A program made the position numbers and the translations under genes. Below the pieces are notes generated by a model that was given only the letters and a program-made list of their open reading frames with translations, was not told the DNA's origin and searched no databases. 64,000 nt of DNA, taken from Actinoplanes sp. TBRC 11911. Lineage in GTDB: Bacteria > Actinomycetota > Actinomycetes > Mycobacteriales > Micromonosporaceae. The DNA lies in assembly GCF_012933445.1 (NCBI RefSeq), contig NZ_JABBNC010000004.1, forward strand, positions 124,001-188,000, read 5' to 3'. Below, one piece after another: positions 31,570-39,980 of this stretch (within the stretch, counting starts at the first letter, position 1; every line of letters begins with the position of its first letter).

Positions 31570-32511
31570 CTATGGCCGCAGCGGCGGATTGTTTTCGACA
31601 ATCGCCGATGGGCGATCCAGTCGCGCCCGGAGATCTGCTGCCTTCGCTCTGATTAGCCGCAGCGAAGCGTCTTCGGGAAGCGAGAGCTTCCAGAGCTCCT
31701 CGAACGCGTTCCGGTAGGAACGGATTTTTTCCGGGTCATGATCGATGTGATCAGCGGTGAACAGCTCGCGATAAAGCACGGCACCGTCGGCATCGTCGTC
31801 ACCGAGGTTCATGACGACGAAGGTGCCCGACATGCGGATGGCTGCGCCTTGGCTCTGCTCGAGAGGGATGATTCGAATGAACACCTTCGGGCGGGTAGCC
31901 ACCTCGGCGAGGTGTTCCAGCTGCTCGGCGGCGAGGCGAGTCCCGCCGAAGATCCTGAGGATGACACTCTCATCGAGTACCAGGTAGTACTCGGGTGCAT
32001 CCGGGCGCTCGATGAGATCGGCGCGGCGACGCATCCGAACCTCGAAACGGACCCTGCGCTCGTCCTCGTTGAGGATGGTGCCGCGCTCGCCGAGGATGTG
32101 GTCGGCCATGGCGGGCGTCTGCAGCACACCGGGGATCAGGATGGGCTGGTAGACGCGGATTTTCGTCGCCACGGCCTCGAACTGTAGGAGGCGTCGAAGC
32201 CCGACGGTGAGATACCTGCGGTACTCCGCGCTGGTGGTCCAGCGTTCACGTCGCGCGAGCCGCGCGTCCTTCACCAGCGTGGCAACAAGATCGAGATCCG
32301 TGACGCCGTACAGCTCGACGGTGGCTCGCAGGTCCGTTTCGGACACGGCCACTTCGCCGGTTTCCATCCGCTGCACCTTGGACAACGACCAGCCGAGCCG
32401 CTGGGCGAGATCGGTCTGGGTGAGGTCGGCCTCGCCGCGAGCTTGCCGCAGCCAGCGGCGCACTCGCTGTCGCGCCACGGCCGGTGTGTCGCCGCCGAGC
32501 GAACTCGTCAT
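31570..32511 (-). CDS. Scr1-type XRE regulator (HTH + DUF5753)
   Basis: A 313-residue protein. An XRE helix-turn-helix occupies about residues 12-70 (RVRRWLRQARGEADLTQTDLAQRLGWSLSKVQRMETGEVAVSETDL), followed by DUF5753 (about 110-290) with VYQPILIPGVLQTPAMADHILG, EYYLVLDESVILR and PKVFIRIIPLEQS. These regulators are abundant in actinomycetes and control development or secondary metabolism. Its gene is followed by a DUF397 partner. An eight-base-arm palindrome lies 66 bases upstream of the ATG and may be its operator. Confidence 0.92.
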   Translation of the reverse strand: MTSSLGGDTPAVARQRVRRWLRQARGEADLTQTDLAQRLGWSLSKVQRMETGEVAVSETDLRATVELYGVTDLDLVATLVKDARLARRERWTTSAEYRRYLTVGLRRLLQFEAVATKIRVYQPILIPGVLQTPAMADHILGERGTILNEDERRVRFEVRMRRRADLIERPDAPEYYLVLDESVILRIFGGTRLAAEQLEHLAEVATRPKVFIRIIPLEQSQGAAIRMSGTFVVMNLGDDDADGAVLYRELFTADHIDHDPEKIRSYRNAFEELWKLSLPEDASLRLIRAKAADLRARLDRPSAIVENNPPLRP

Positions 32512-32576
32512 GGCCCCACTTCCGTCGATCTAATCGCCGGCAAGTCAATGAGGGAGAATCCATAACAGCTACACTG

Positions 32577-32598
32577 CTGGCTGCAACATAGCAGCCAG
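32577..32598. promoter_or_regulatory. Palindrome upstream of Scr1-type regulator
   Basis: CTGGCTGC and GCAGCCAG flank a six-base AACATA spacer, a perfect inverted repeat. It sits in the 292-base gap between the regulator and the PCD-VOC gene, both on the minus strand, 66 bases from the regulator start. Autoregulation is a guess from position. The rest of this gap shows nothing recognisable. Confidence 0.45.
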
Positions 32599-32803
32599 TT
32601 CGGGATATGTCATCGTTGATCTGCGCCGCGAACCAGTCGCGCGTGCGCTTTGTGCAGACACGCACATCCTCTTGCCCCTCGACCGCCGCGATCAGGTCAA
32701 GCGCGCTCGTGACGCCCGGTGGTCGAATGTGTACTCCCGGTCATGATTTCGGCCGGGGAGCGAGGGAGTCCCGCGGGGAGACTTCGACGATCCGCGCGGC
32801 TGA

Positions 32804-33442
32804 TCAGCCTCGCTCCTGCCACGTGCAGATGCACATTCGGTTGCCCTCGGCGTCGGCCAGGACCCAGAACGCCGGGGCGTTGGCGTCGCTCACGACGGTG
32901 CCGCCGGCCGCCACCGCCGCGTCGATGCGGGGCTGCACCTGGGCGGGGTCCAGCCACAGGTCGAAGTGCCAGCGCTGGCGGGGCTCCTCGTCGCCGGAGT
33001 GCTGGAACCAGACCGTGGGGAGCACGCCGCGCGGGTCCCTCACCTCGTCGCCGGCCAGCGACGTGCCGAGCACCGCGGCCCAGAAGCCGTCGATGCCGGG
33101 CTGGTGGGGAGTGTCCAGGCCGATCTCGAGCTGGGCGGTCTCCTCGCGCGCGGTGCTCAGGCCCGCGGCGGCGGCCAGCGCGTCGATCCACCGTGCCAGC
33201 CGTACGTCGCGGGCGGTGACCCCGCCGGTGTCGTGGCTGGTCAGCCTGATCGCGACGGTGGTGTAGCGCAGGTCCACGTCCGGGTGGTGGTCCATCTCCT
33301 CGGCGGCCGCGCCGATCGCGTTGACCAGGGCCAAGCCGGTCGCGAAGTCCGGTGTGGTGATGCGGGTGCGGAGGCTGTCGATGAGGTACGCCCAGCCGTC
33401 CAGCTTCTCCGCGGCGATCTGTTGCCCGGTGAGCTTCGTCAT
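32804..33442 (-). CDS. Pterin-4a-carbinolamine dehydratase-like domain fused to VOC domain
   Basis: A 212-residue fusion. Residues 1-95 match PCD/DCoH: the active-site block EEMDHHPDVDLRYTTVAIRLTSHDTGGVTARDVRLARWID has the His-His-Pro and the later His and Asp. Residues 105-212 are a glyoxalase/VOC-like domain (ETAQLEIGLDTPHQPGIDGFWAAVLG, WHFDLWLDPAQVQPRIDAAVAAGGTVV, FWVLADAEGNRMCICTW). PCD dehydrates the hydroxypterin produced by aromatic hydroxylases; the VOC partner reaction is unknown. The ATG start is chosen because it opens the PCD domain. Confidence 0.85.
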   Translation of the reverse strand: MTKLTGQQIAAEKLDGWAYLIDSLRTRITTPDFATGLALVNAIGAAAEEMDHHPDVDLRYTTVAIRLTSHDTGGVTARDVRLARWIDALAAAAGLSTAREETAQLEIGLDTPHQPGIDGFWAAVLGTSLAGDEVRDPRGVLPTVWFQHSGDEEPRQRWHFDLWLDPAQVQPRIDAAVAAGGTVVSDANAPAFWVLADAEGNRMCICTWQERG

Positions 33443-33498
33443 CTCGCCATGCTGTCGCAACCGGGGCGATTTCTGCAGCCCTAGACTTGTTTTACGTG

Positions 33499-34080
33499 AT
33501 GTTGCCAGTACCGGACGGACCATTCGACGCGTACCTGTTCGACTGCGACGGGACGATCACCGACTCGATGCCGCTTCACTACCTCGCGTGGCAGGGGGCG
33601 TTCGCCGAGTACGGCGCGGTCTTCACCGAGGACCGCTTCTACGAGTGGGGTGGCCGCCCGGCCGCGGACATCATCGTGGACCTGAACGCCGAGCAGGGGC
33701 TCGCGATGCCGGTCGACGCGGTGACCGAGCGCCACGGACGGCTGTTCCTCGAGACGCTACCCAGGGTGACGGCGATCCCGAGTGTGCTGGAGCACGTGCA
33801 CGAGGCGTACGGGAAAATGCCGTTGGCCGTGGTCTCGGGGAGCACGCGCGAGATCGTCGCGGGGTCGCTGGACGCGCTGGGGATCCTCGATCGGTTCGAC
33901 GTGCTGGTGTGCGCGGGCGACTACGTGAACCCGAAGCCCGACCCGGAATGTTTCCTGGTGGCGGCCGCGAAGCTGGGTGTGGAGCCGGCGCGGTGCCTCG
34001 TGTTCGAAGACAGTGACCTGGGCATCCGGGGAGCGCTGGACGCCGGGATGGCGGCCGTTAAGGTGCCGTCCCCCAGGTAA
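33499..34080 (+). CDS. HAD-superfamily hydrolase (beta-phosphoglucomutase-like)
   Basis: A 193-residue HAD enzyme with motif I FDCDGTITDS (nucleophile Asp15, acid Asp17), cap residues 20-85, motif II VVSGST, and motifs III/IV KPDPECFLVAAAKLGVEPARCLVFEDSDLGIRGALDAGM. This is the subfamily of phosphoglycolate phosphatases and beta-phosphoglucomutases; the exact substrate is unknown. A TAGACT -10-like element ends 8-11 bases before GTG 33496/ATG 33499 with no ribosome-binding site, so a leaderless mRNA is likely. The 3' end overlaps a strong hairpin. Confidence 0.88.
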   Translation: MLPVPDGPFDAYLFDCDGTITDSMPLHYLAWQGAFAEYGAVFTEDRFYEWGGRPAADIIVDLNAEQGLAMPVDAVTERHGRLFLETLPRVTAIPSVLEHVHEAYGKMPLAVVSGSTREIVAGSLDALGILDRFDVLVCAGDYVNPKPDPECFLVAAAKLGVEPARCLVFEDSDLGIRGALDAGMAAVKVPSPR

Positions 34081-34092
34081 CCGGGGGACGGC
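34065..34092. terminator. Bidirectional terminator hairpin
   Basis: GCCGTCCCCC (34065-34074) pairs with GGGGGACGGC (34083-34092) around an eight-base loop. The left arm is inside the last codons of the HAD gene and the right arm lies 8 bases beyond the xylanase stop, so it serves both converging genes. Confidence 0.75.
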
Positions 34093-34100
34093 CCCGAAAG

Positions 34101-35039
34101 TCAGCCGGCGCAGGAAACGGTCGGCCAGGTCGTGCTGCCGTTCTTCTGGATCGTCACACCCCAGTTGTTGCCGCTGCCGTTCGGCTTGGCGGTCAGCACC
34201 TGGGCGCTCGGATAGCTGGCGTTGATGTTCCAGGTGGACATGATCTTCTCGGGCGCCGGGACGTTCATCGTCACGGTCCACGCGCTGGAGCCGGTCACCG
34301 CCACGTTCAGGTTGTAGCGATCGCTCCAGCTCAGCCCGGCCGACAAGGTCGCCGAACACGAGGAGGAGCCACCACCGCCGCCGGATGTCGAACCCAGCGT
34401 GATGTTCGAGTTGCCACTGCTCTGGTAACCCTCGGTCGCCATGATCTGGTAGTCGTGACTGCCCAGGCTCATCCCGGCCCGAGCCCACGCGTCAAAATGG
34501 TTACCGACCGTAATAGTGCCGCCGGTCTTCTTCTGCTGCCGGACACTCCAGTATTGGTTGAACGTCCGCACCCCGTCGATCGAGGGCGCGTTCACCCGGG
34601 TGGTCTGGTAGATGTCGTAGGTGCCGCCGTCGCTGGTCACCGTGCCCTTGAACGTGCCGGTCGGGCGGTAAGTGCCCCAGTTGTCGACGATGTAGTACTC
34701 GACCAGCGGGTTACGCGTCCACCCGTACAGGGCCAGATAGGCATTGCCGGACGGGTTGAAGCTGCCGGAATAGGTGACCGTGCGCCGGCCGCCGGGCATC
34801 CAGCCCTTGCCGGCCACGAAGTTGCCGGTGTTGCTCCACGACGTGCTGTAGTTGCCGCCGGCGCCGAGTTCCATCGACACCGTGCCCTGGCTGTCGGTCC
34901 AGAACGAGTAGAAGTAGCCGTTGTTCGTGCCGGTCTGATTGGTGGTCACCGCGGCCTGTGCGGCGGCCGCAGGGAGTAGGGCCGCGACGATCGCCAGGAC
35001 GACGGCGGCGCCGAGGCGCTTGACGGGGACATGGTTCAT
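34101..35039 (-). CDS. Secreted GH11 endo-1,4-beta-xylanase with CBM2
   Basis: A 312-residue exported enzyme with a signal peptide to about residue 30. The GH11 jelly-roll (31-215) has both catalytic glutamates: PLVEYYIVD (Glu114, nucleophile) and [10 protein letters not shown] (Glu203, acid/base). A Gly/Ser linker leads to a CBM2 domain (228-312) with a terminal Cys pair. It hydrolyses xylan outside the cell. A strong AAGGAGG site precedes the ATG. A TTGACA/AATACT promoter and an XlnR/BxlR-like palindrome lie upstream, suggesting xylo-oligosaccharide control. Confidence 0.95.
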   Translation of the reverse strand: MNHVPVKRLGAAVVLAIVAALLPAAAAQAAVTTNQTGTNNGYFYSFWTDSQGTVSMELGAGGNYSTSWSNTGNFVAGKGWMPGGRRTVTYSGSFNPSGNAYLALYGWTRNPLVEYYIVDNWGTYRPTGTFKGTVTSDGGTYDIYQTTRVNAPSIDGVRTFNQYWSVRQQKKTGGTITVGNHFDAWARAGMSLGSHDYQIMATEGYQSSGNSNITLGSTSGGGGGSSSCSATLSAGLSWSDRYNLNVAVTGSSAWTVTMNVPAPEKIMSTWNINASYPSAQVLTAKPNGSGNNWGVTIQKNGSTTWPTVSCAG

Positions 35040-35116
35040 CAGCGCTTTCCTCCTTGTGTGAAGGACTGCGGGGGACGAATGAACGCATCGATGGGGATCG
35101 ACCCGTTGGTGGCGTC

Positions 35117-35156
35117 AGTATTGGACGGGTCAGTTCGCCATGTCAACAACTTTCGG
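35117..35156 (-). promoter_or_regulatory. Promoter of xylanase gene with operator half-site
   Basis: On the minus strand TTGACA (35146-35141) and AATACT (35122-35117) are separated by 18 bases. Immediately upstream is CCGAAAGTT, half of the palindrome seen at 35233. The predicted transcript has a leader of about 70 bases before the xylanase ATG. The half-site abutting the -35 is placed for repression. Confidence 0.55.
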
Positions 35157-35232
35157 ACATCTATCGGTAATTTCAAGGCATATGTAAAGGCCGGAAGGTG
35201 AGAACGGTGGCGACATGACAAGATCCAGAGTG

Positions 35233-35245
35233 CCGAAACTTTCGG
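35233..35245. promoter_or_regulatory. XlnR/BxlR-like palindromic operator
   Basis: CCGAAACTTTCGG is a perfect inverted repeat of the CGAA-N3-TTCG type described for actinomycete xylan-utilisation repressors. It lies about 90 bases upstream of the xylanase -35 and 83 bases from the plus-strand PLDc_N gene, so it could serve either. Confidence 0.5.
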
Positions 35246-35327
35246 AGATCTTCCGGATATTAATCGCTACCGATTTGCACCTTTTTCGGGACCACGCGAG
35301 CAAGCCGCTTTTGGCAGGATCTCCGCC

Positions 35328-35732
35328 ATGCTTCGCGTCTACTCGCTGTTCGTGCTCATCGACCTCGCGCTGCTGGTCATCGCCCTGATCGACTGCCTGT
35401 CCGCCGAGGAGCACACGATCCGGGCCCTGCCACGGGTGGCCTGGGTCTTCCTCATCCTGTTGTTCTCGCCGATCGGCGCGATCGCGTGGTTCGTCGCCGG
35501 CCGTCCGGCCCCGCCGGTACGCCTGAGCAACGGCACGGTGTGGCGCCCGGGCAGCGGCTTCCCGGAGAACGAGCGCCCCCGCCCGCGGGCCGCCCCCGAC
35601 GACGACCCCGAGTTCCTCAAGAGCCTGGCCGCGTCCCTCGCCGAGGACGAGTCGATGATGAAGAAGTGGGAAACCGATCTGCGTCGCCGCGAGGAGGAGC
35701 TCCGCCGCAAGCAGGGCGAGCCGGAGGCCTGA
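35328..35732 (+). CDS. PLDc_N-domain small membrane protein
   Basis: A 134-residue protein with two membrane helices (about 3-24 and 40-62) and the PLD-nuclease N-terminal domain signature RVAWVFLILLFSPIGAIAWFVAGRP. A polar cytoplasmic tail follows, with a predicted coiled coil (FLKSLAASLAEDESMMKKWETDLRRREEELRRK). This domain is common as a stand-alone actinomycete membrane protein of unknown function. No strong ribosome-binding site is visible. Confidence 0.85.
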   Translation: MLRVYSLFVLIDLALLVIALIDCLSAEEHTIRALPRVAWVFLILLFSPIGAIAWFVAGRPAPPVRLSNGTVWRPGSGFPENERPRPRAAPDDDPEFLKSLAASLAEDESMMKKWETDLRRREEELRRKQGEPEA

Positions 35733-35782
35733 GGGTCCGGCACGCTCCGGCGGCGTCCGCGCGCTTCGCGTTCTTCCCGTCG

Positions 35783-36697
35783 ATGGGCGAGTACGCCGCC
35801 TACGACGACGCGGTCTACGACGCCTTCGACACGCCGGACGCCCGCCATCGCGCCTACCGCGACGCCATCGCGCAAGCCGCTCCCGGCCGGATCGTGCTCG
35901 ACATCGGCACCGGCCGGGACGCGTTGTGGGCGATCGAGGCGGCGAAGGCGGGCGCCCGGCACGTGTACGCGATCGAGGCGCACCCGGATTTCGCCCGGGC
36001 GGCCGTCGCGGCGGTGCAGAAAGCCGGGCTGCGCGATCAGGTCACGGTCCTGCCGGGTCTTTCCACCGAGCAGACCCTTCCCGTACGCGTCGAGGTCTGT
36101 GTCTCGGAGATCATCGGCAACGTGGCATCGGCCGAAGGGATGATCCCGGTCCTGAACGACGCTCGCGCCCGTCTGTGCACACCGGACTGCACGTGGATCC
36201 CGTTCCGTGCGCAGACCTGGGCGGCGGCGGTCGACCTTGCCCGGCCGGTGCTCGCGACCGAGGCGCTGCCGTATCTCGACGCGGTCTTCGCCGCGGCCGG
36301 CGGGCCGTTCGATCTGCGTCTGTGCCTCGCCGGCCCGGTTCACGAGCTGCTGGTCTCCGAGCCGGCGCTGGTGGAGTCGCTGGTCTTCGACTCCCGTCGA
36401 CCGCCACCGCCGCCGTCCGAGAAAGTCACGGTCGACCTCGGCAATCGCGGAACCGGACTCTTGCTCTGGACCCGGGTGGCCGTCACCTCGGCCGGCCGCG
36501 AGATCGACACGTTGAGCGGCGACAGCCGCGGCTGGGCGCCGATCTACGTACCGGCGTCAGCGTCGACCGTGGAGTTCGCCCGGCGGACCAGCGACGACCT
36601 GATCCACCCGGACTACGAGATCAACACGCTGATGAGCCCGCACCACGGCGGAGCGTTTCGCGGAACCGAGCTGCATCGGTGGCTGTTCCCGGCCTAG
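35783..36697 (+). CDS. PRMT-like class I SAM-dependent methyltransferase
   Basis: A 304-residue protein with the protein-arginine-methyltransferase-like order: MGEYAAYDDAVYDAF, VLDIGTGRDALW (motif I), HVYAIEAHPDFARAA, and VSEIIGNVASAEG in place of the double-E hairpin (SExMG...E). A C-terminal beta-barrel region follows (VTVDLGNRGTGLLLWTRV). The same frame stays open upstream (RFAFFPS before the ATG looks family-like), so the true start may lie slightly upstream, overlapping the PLDc_N gene. Substrates are unknown. The stop overlaps the converging HD gene by four bases. Confidence 0.8.
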   Translation: MGEYAAYDDAVYDAFDTPDARHRAYRDAIAQAAPGRIVLDIGTGRDALWAIEAAKAGARHVYAIEAHPDFARAAVAAVQKAGLRDQVTVLPGLSTEQTLPVRVEVCVSEIIGNVASAEGMIPVLNDARARLCTPDCTWIPFRAQTWAAAVDLARPVLATEALPYLDAVFAAAGGPFDLRLCLAGPVHELLVSEPALVESLVFDSRRPPPPPSEKVTVDLGNRGTGLLLWTRVAVTSAGREIDTLSGDSRGWAPIYVPASASTVEFARRTSDDLIHPDYEINTLMSPHHGGAFRGTELHRWLFPA

Positions 36698-37323
36698 CGC
36701 TGCCAGGGTGCGGCGAGCATGCCGGCGACCAGGTCGGACCGTTCGTAGCCGGGCAGGAAGTGCTCGAGAACGTCGGACCACACCGTTCCCCGTACGGTCG
36801 CCGGGCGGTTCCGGAGTCCGTCGATCATCAGGCGGAAGAACTCGTTCGGGAAGTCGCCGCGCGGGTGGGCCTCGACGATCTCCCGGATCCGCTCGCCGTC
36901 CAGCCGGTCCAGGCCCAGGCCGTACATCTCGGTGAGCACGCCCAGGTGCAGCGCGGCCGCTTCCGGGCCCATCCGGACCGCGATGCCCGGCGTCGTGTGC
37001 ATCGCGACCGCCGTCCACACGGTTTCACTCTCCGCGGCGGAGAAGCCGCGCGCCTGCAGGAAGTCGCGCGCGTGGTCGGCGCCGTCGAGCTCGAAGCGCT
37101 GCTCGGCGTCGGAGAAGGGGGTCAGCAGGCCGGCGTCGTGGAACATGGCCGCCAGGTAGAGCAGTTCGGGATCCGGTTTGAGGTCGAGCCGCTGCGCCTG
37201 TAACTCGCTGAACAGGAAGATCCGGCGGGAGTGGTGGTAGATGAGCGGGTCGGTCACCAGGGCGCTCGCCTCGGTGGCCGCCGCCGTGTCCGGAACCTCG
37301 ATACCCGCGATGAACTGTGCCAT
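36694..37323 (-). CDS. HD-domain phosphohydrolase
   Basis: A 209-residue cytoplasmic protein with HD-type metal ligands: YHHSRR near residue 30, FHDAGL near 61 (the HD pair), DGADHARDFL near 80 and AVAMHTT near 107. The family matches cyanamide hydratase-like and other small HD proteins, so the reaction is not predictable. It starts near an ATG with weak GGGGCAC spacing and is convergent with the PRMT-like gene, overlapping by four bases. Confidence 0.82.
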   Translation of the reverse strand: MAQFIAGIEVPDTAAATEASALVTDPLIYHHSRRIFLFSELQAQRLDLKPDPELLYLAAMFHDAGLLTPFSDAEQRFELDGADHARDFLQARGFSAAESETVWTAVAMHTTPGIAVRMGPEAAALHLGVLTEMYGLGLDRLDGERIREIVEAHPRGDFPNEFFRLMIDGLRNRPATVRGTVWSDVLEHFLPGYERSDLVAGMLAAPWQR

Positions 37324-37494
37324 GATCCGTGCCCCTCGATGCGACGAAAGTGTTCACCTTCGATGCTGACGAGACCGGGCGCGCGCGTCCGCCTCGATAC
37401 AGCCAGGAACCACTCGGATCCGGACGGTGACTTCCACCTCTTTCCGGGCACTGACCTGCATCGATGACCCGTCGCCACGGCCGACCCGTTGCAG

Positions 37495-37517
37495 GTTAGT
37501 TAAAGGCCTTAATAAAC
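37495..37517. promoter_or_regulatory. ROK-like inverted repeat upstream of GH30 gene
   Basis: GTTAGTTAAAG is followed directly by GCCTTAATAAAC, whose complement begins GTTTATTAAGG, so two GTTWRTTAARG half-sites face each other. This resembles operators of ROK-family sugar regulators. It is a sharp AT-rich island 31 bases before the GTG of the glycosidase. Confidence 0.45.
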
Positions 37518-37547
37518 TCCCGTTGATCTATCTCTTCGGGAGGTCTG

Positions 37548-39773
37548 GTGAAGCGATCGATAACCGCGGCGCTCGCTGTCGCATCGACGGCGATGACGCT
37601 GCTCGCAGCCGCGCAACCCGCGTCCGCCGGTGGACACGGCGGCCACAGCACACCGAACGGGCACGGCGCACTCGTGACCGGCACCTACTCGACGGGCGCC
37701 TCGGCCGCGTGGAAACCCCTGCCCTCCACCCGCGTCGGCGACGGCCGGAACGCGACCACGGACGCCACCGTCGTCGTCGACCCGTCGCAGCAACGTCAGC
37801 CGTACAGCGGCATCGGGTTTTCGATCGACGAGACCAGCGTCGCCAACCTGTGGAAGCTGACCCCGGCCGAACGCGAGAAGGCCATCCGCCTGCTGGCCGA
37901 CCCGAACAGCGGCGCCGGCTTCGACCGGTTCCGGCTCACCATCGGCAGCCCGGACCTCATCGAACACCTACCCTTCTGGTCCTACGACGACCTCCCGGCC
38001 GGGGTGAGCGACGACTTCGCCCTGACTCACTTCTCCATCCAGCGCGACATCGACCTGCACATGGTCGACACGGTCAAGCTGATCCAGAAGTACAACCCGA
38101 AGGCGACCTTCTTCGCCTCCGCCTGGAGCGCGCCGGCCTGGATGAAGACGAACAACCAGTTCACCGGCGAGGTCGCGCTCAAGCCGGGTAGTAGTACCGA
38201 CTACTACCAGGTGGGCAAGCTTCGCGACGACTGCATCGACGTGTTCGCCAGGTACTACGTCAAGTACCTCCAGGCGTACGGGAAACAAGGCATCAAAGTC
38301 GACGCGCTGACGCTGCTCAACGAGCCCGGGATGGATGTGGTCTATCCGGCCATGGACATCAGCATCGACCAGCAGCAGAAACTCGCGGTCGCGATCAAGC
38401 GGGAGGTGCGCAAGGCGCATCTGGACACGCAGCTCTACGTGCACGACTTCAACTTCTGGGACTGGCGCGACCCGAACAGCACGGCGACCAAGAACTACTA
38501 CCGGATCATGAACGACCCGGCCACTCGCCAGGCGGCCGACTCGATCGCGTTCCATCCGTACTGGGGCGACCCGAGCGTGATGCGCGACGCGTACGAGGAG
38601 TTCGGCAAGCCGGTGCAGATGACCGAGACCAGCGACCTCGGCGCCTCCACCGTGCTGAACTACTTCCGGCTGGACGCGAGCTCGTACATCCTGTGGGCGC
38701 AGACGACCGACCAGAACGGCGGGACGCTGCACTGGACGGACAAACGCGACAACAATGTGGACTGGGACGAGATCGGCCGCACCACGCACTGGACCGATCG
38801 CCTGGTCACGGTCGACACCAACACCAAGACCTTTGCCGTACGCGATGAGCTGTACCCGCTCGGGCAGTTCGCTCGCTACCTTTCACCGTCGGACGTGCGG
38901 GTCGAGTCGAGCGGCACCACGAACGGGATCAGCAACGTGGTCTACCACGACGGCGACCGGTTCACCGCGATCCTGGCCAACGACAACGCGGTGGCGTCCT
39001 CGGTTCGGGTGGTGCTGGGCGGCTCGTCGTTCGTGGTGTCCGTGCCCGCGGGTGCGTACGCCACGTACCGGTGGCAGGCCTCGGCGCCCTCGGCGCACGG
39101 CAACCACGCGCCCGTCCTGCGCGACGTACCGGCCGTGACCGCGGATCAATACGGGACCACCCGGGTACGCCTCGCCGCCGTCGACCGGGATCGCGACCGG
39201 CTCGCCTTCTACGCCGACGACCTGCCCGGCGGGGTGTCGCTCGACTCGTCGACCGGCGTGGTGACCTTGTCGCCGACCGCCGCGGGTTCGCAGGATCTGA
39301 CCTTCTACGTGACCGACGGGGCCGCGCGTGACTCGGTGACGGTGCACGTGACGGTGGTCCCGCACGGCGCGCCGATCGGCACTCGGGTCGAGGCCGAGGC
39401 GTACGCGGCGCAGCATGGCTGGACCGACGGCGGCGCCAACTTCGTCGAGAGCAACGGAGCGGCCAGCGGCGGCAGGGACGTCGGCTGGACCGCGTCCGGG
39501 AACTGGCTCGCCTACCGGGTGGACGTGGCCCAGGCCGGCACGTACGACCTGGAGCTGCGTGTGGCGAACGGGACCGGCGCGCCGGCTCCGGGCGCGATCT
39601 CGTTCCGGGACGCGGCGGGCGCGACGCTGGCCACCGTGTCGGTGCCGGACACCGGCGGGTGGGGCTCGTACCAGTCGGTGCACGTCCCGGTGTCGCTGGC
39701 CGCCGGCGACCAGCAGGTGACGGTGTTCTGCGAGACCGGCGGGTTCAACATCGACTACGTGCGGCTGAGCTGA
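37548..39773 (+). CDS. Secreted GH30 glycosidase with Ig-like domain and CBM6
   Basis: A 741-residue exported enzyme with a signal peptide to about 27 and a GH30 barrel (about 75-430) with acid/base LLNEPGMD (Glu259) and nucleophile QMTETSDLG (Glu360). A beta side-domain runs to about 510. A putative-Ig/He_PIG-like domain (about 520-605: LPGGVSLDSSTGVVTLSPTAAG) and a CBM6 (about 608-741: VEAEAYAAQHGW...GNWLAYRVDV...NIDYVRLS) follow. GH30 members act on glucosylceramide-type, beta-1,6-glucan or xylan substrates. A GGGAGG site precedes the GTG. Confidence 0.92.
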   Translation: MKRSITAALAVASTAMTLLAAAQPASAGGHGGHSTPNGHGALVTGTYSTGASAAWKPLPSTRVGDGRNATTDATVVVDPSQQRQPYSGIGFSIDETSVANLWKLTPAEREKAIRLLADPNSGAGFDRFRLTIGSPDLIEHLPFWSYDDLPAGVSDDFALTHFSIQRDIDLHMVDTVKLIQKYNPKATFFASAWSAPAWMKTNNQFTGEVALKPGSSTDYYQVGKLRDDCIDVFARYYVKYLQAYGKQGIKVDALTLLNEPGMDVVYPAMDISIDQQQKLAVAIKREVRKAHLDTQLYVHDFNFWDWRDPNSTATKNYYRIMNDPATRQAADSIAFHPYWGDPSVMRDAYEEFGKPVQMTETSDLGASTVLNYFRLDASSYILWAQTTDQNGGTLHWTDKRDNNVDWDEIGRTTHWTDRLVTVDTNTKTFAVRDELYPLGQFARYLSPSDVRVESSGTTNGISNVVYHDGDRFTAILANDNAVASSVRVVLGGSSFVVSVPAGAYATYRWQASAPSAHGNHAPVLRDVPAVTADQYGTTRVRLAAVDRDRDRLAFYADDLPGGVSLDSSTGVVTLSPTAAGSQDLTFYVTDGAARDSVTVHVTVVPHGAPIGTRVEAEAYAAQHGWTDGGANFVESNGAASGGRDVGWTASGNWLAYRVDVAQAGTYDLELRVANGTGAPAPGAISFRDAAGATLATVSVPDTGGWGSYQSVHVPVSLAAGDQQVTVFCETGGFNIDYVRLS

Positions 39774-39777
39774 GGCG

Positions 39778-39814
39778 GTGGGGGCCGTGCCGCCGTTCGC
39801 GACGTGGCCCCCAC
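39778..39814 (+). terminator. Terminator hairpin after GH30 gene
   Basis: GTGGGGGCC (39778-39786) pairs with GGCCCCCAC (39806-39814) around a 19-base loop, starting five bases after the GH30 stop. No T-run follows. It lies just before the 27-bp repeat array at the end of the converging esterase gene. Confidence 0.65.
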
Positions 39815-39818
39815 GCTG

Positions 39819-39980
39819 CTATGCCGGGTTGGTCGCCTCCACCAGCTATGCCGGGTTGGTCGCCTCCACCAGCTATGCCGGGTTCGTTGCCTCCACCAGC
39901 TATGCCGGGTTCGTTGCCTCCACCAGCTATGCCGGGTTCGTTGCCTCCACCAGCTATGCCGGGTTCGTTGCCTCCACCAG
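39819..39980. repeat. 27-bp tandem repeat copying the 3' end of the esterase gene
   Basis: Six consecutive 27-base units. Read on the minus strand each encodes LVEATNPA followed by TAG. The unit at 39954-39980 is the real C-terminus and stop of the SGNH esterase; the other five lie downstream of that stop. The two most distal units share two base changes (GGTCGCC for CGTTGCC). The array has clearly grown by duplicating the end of the gene. Confidence 0.95.

Noticed and set aside
39819-39980. CRISPR array
   Set aside because: The 27-bp units are directly contiguous without spacers and encode the end of the neighbouring gene, so this is a tandem duplication.
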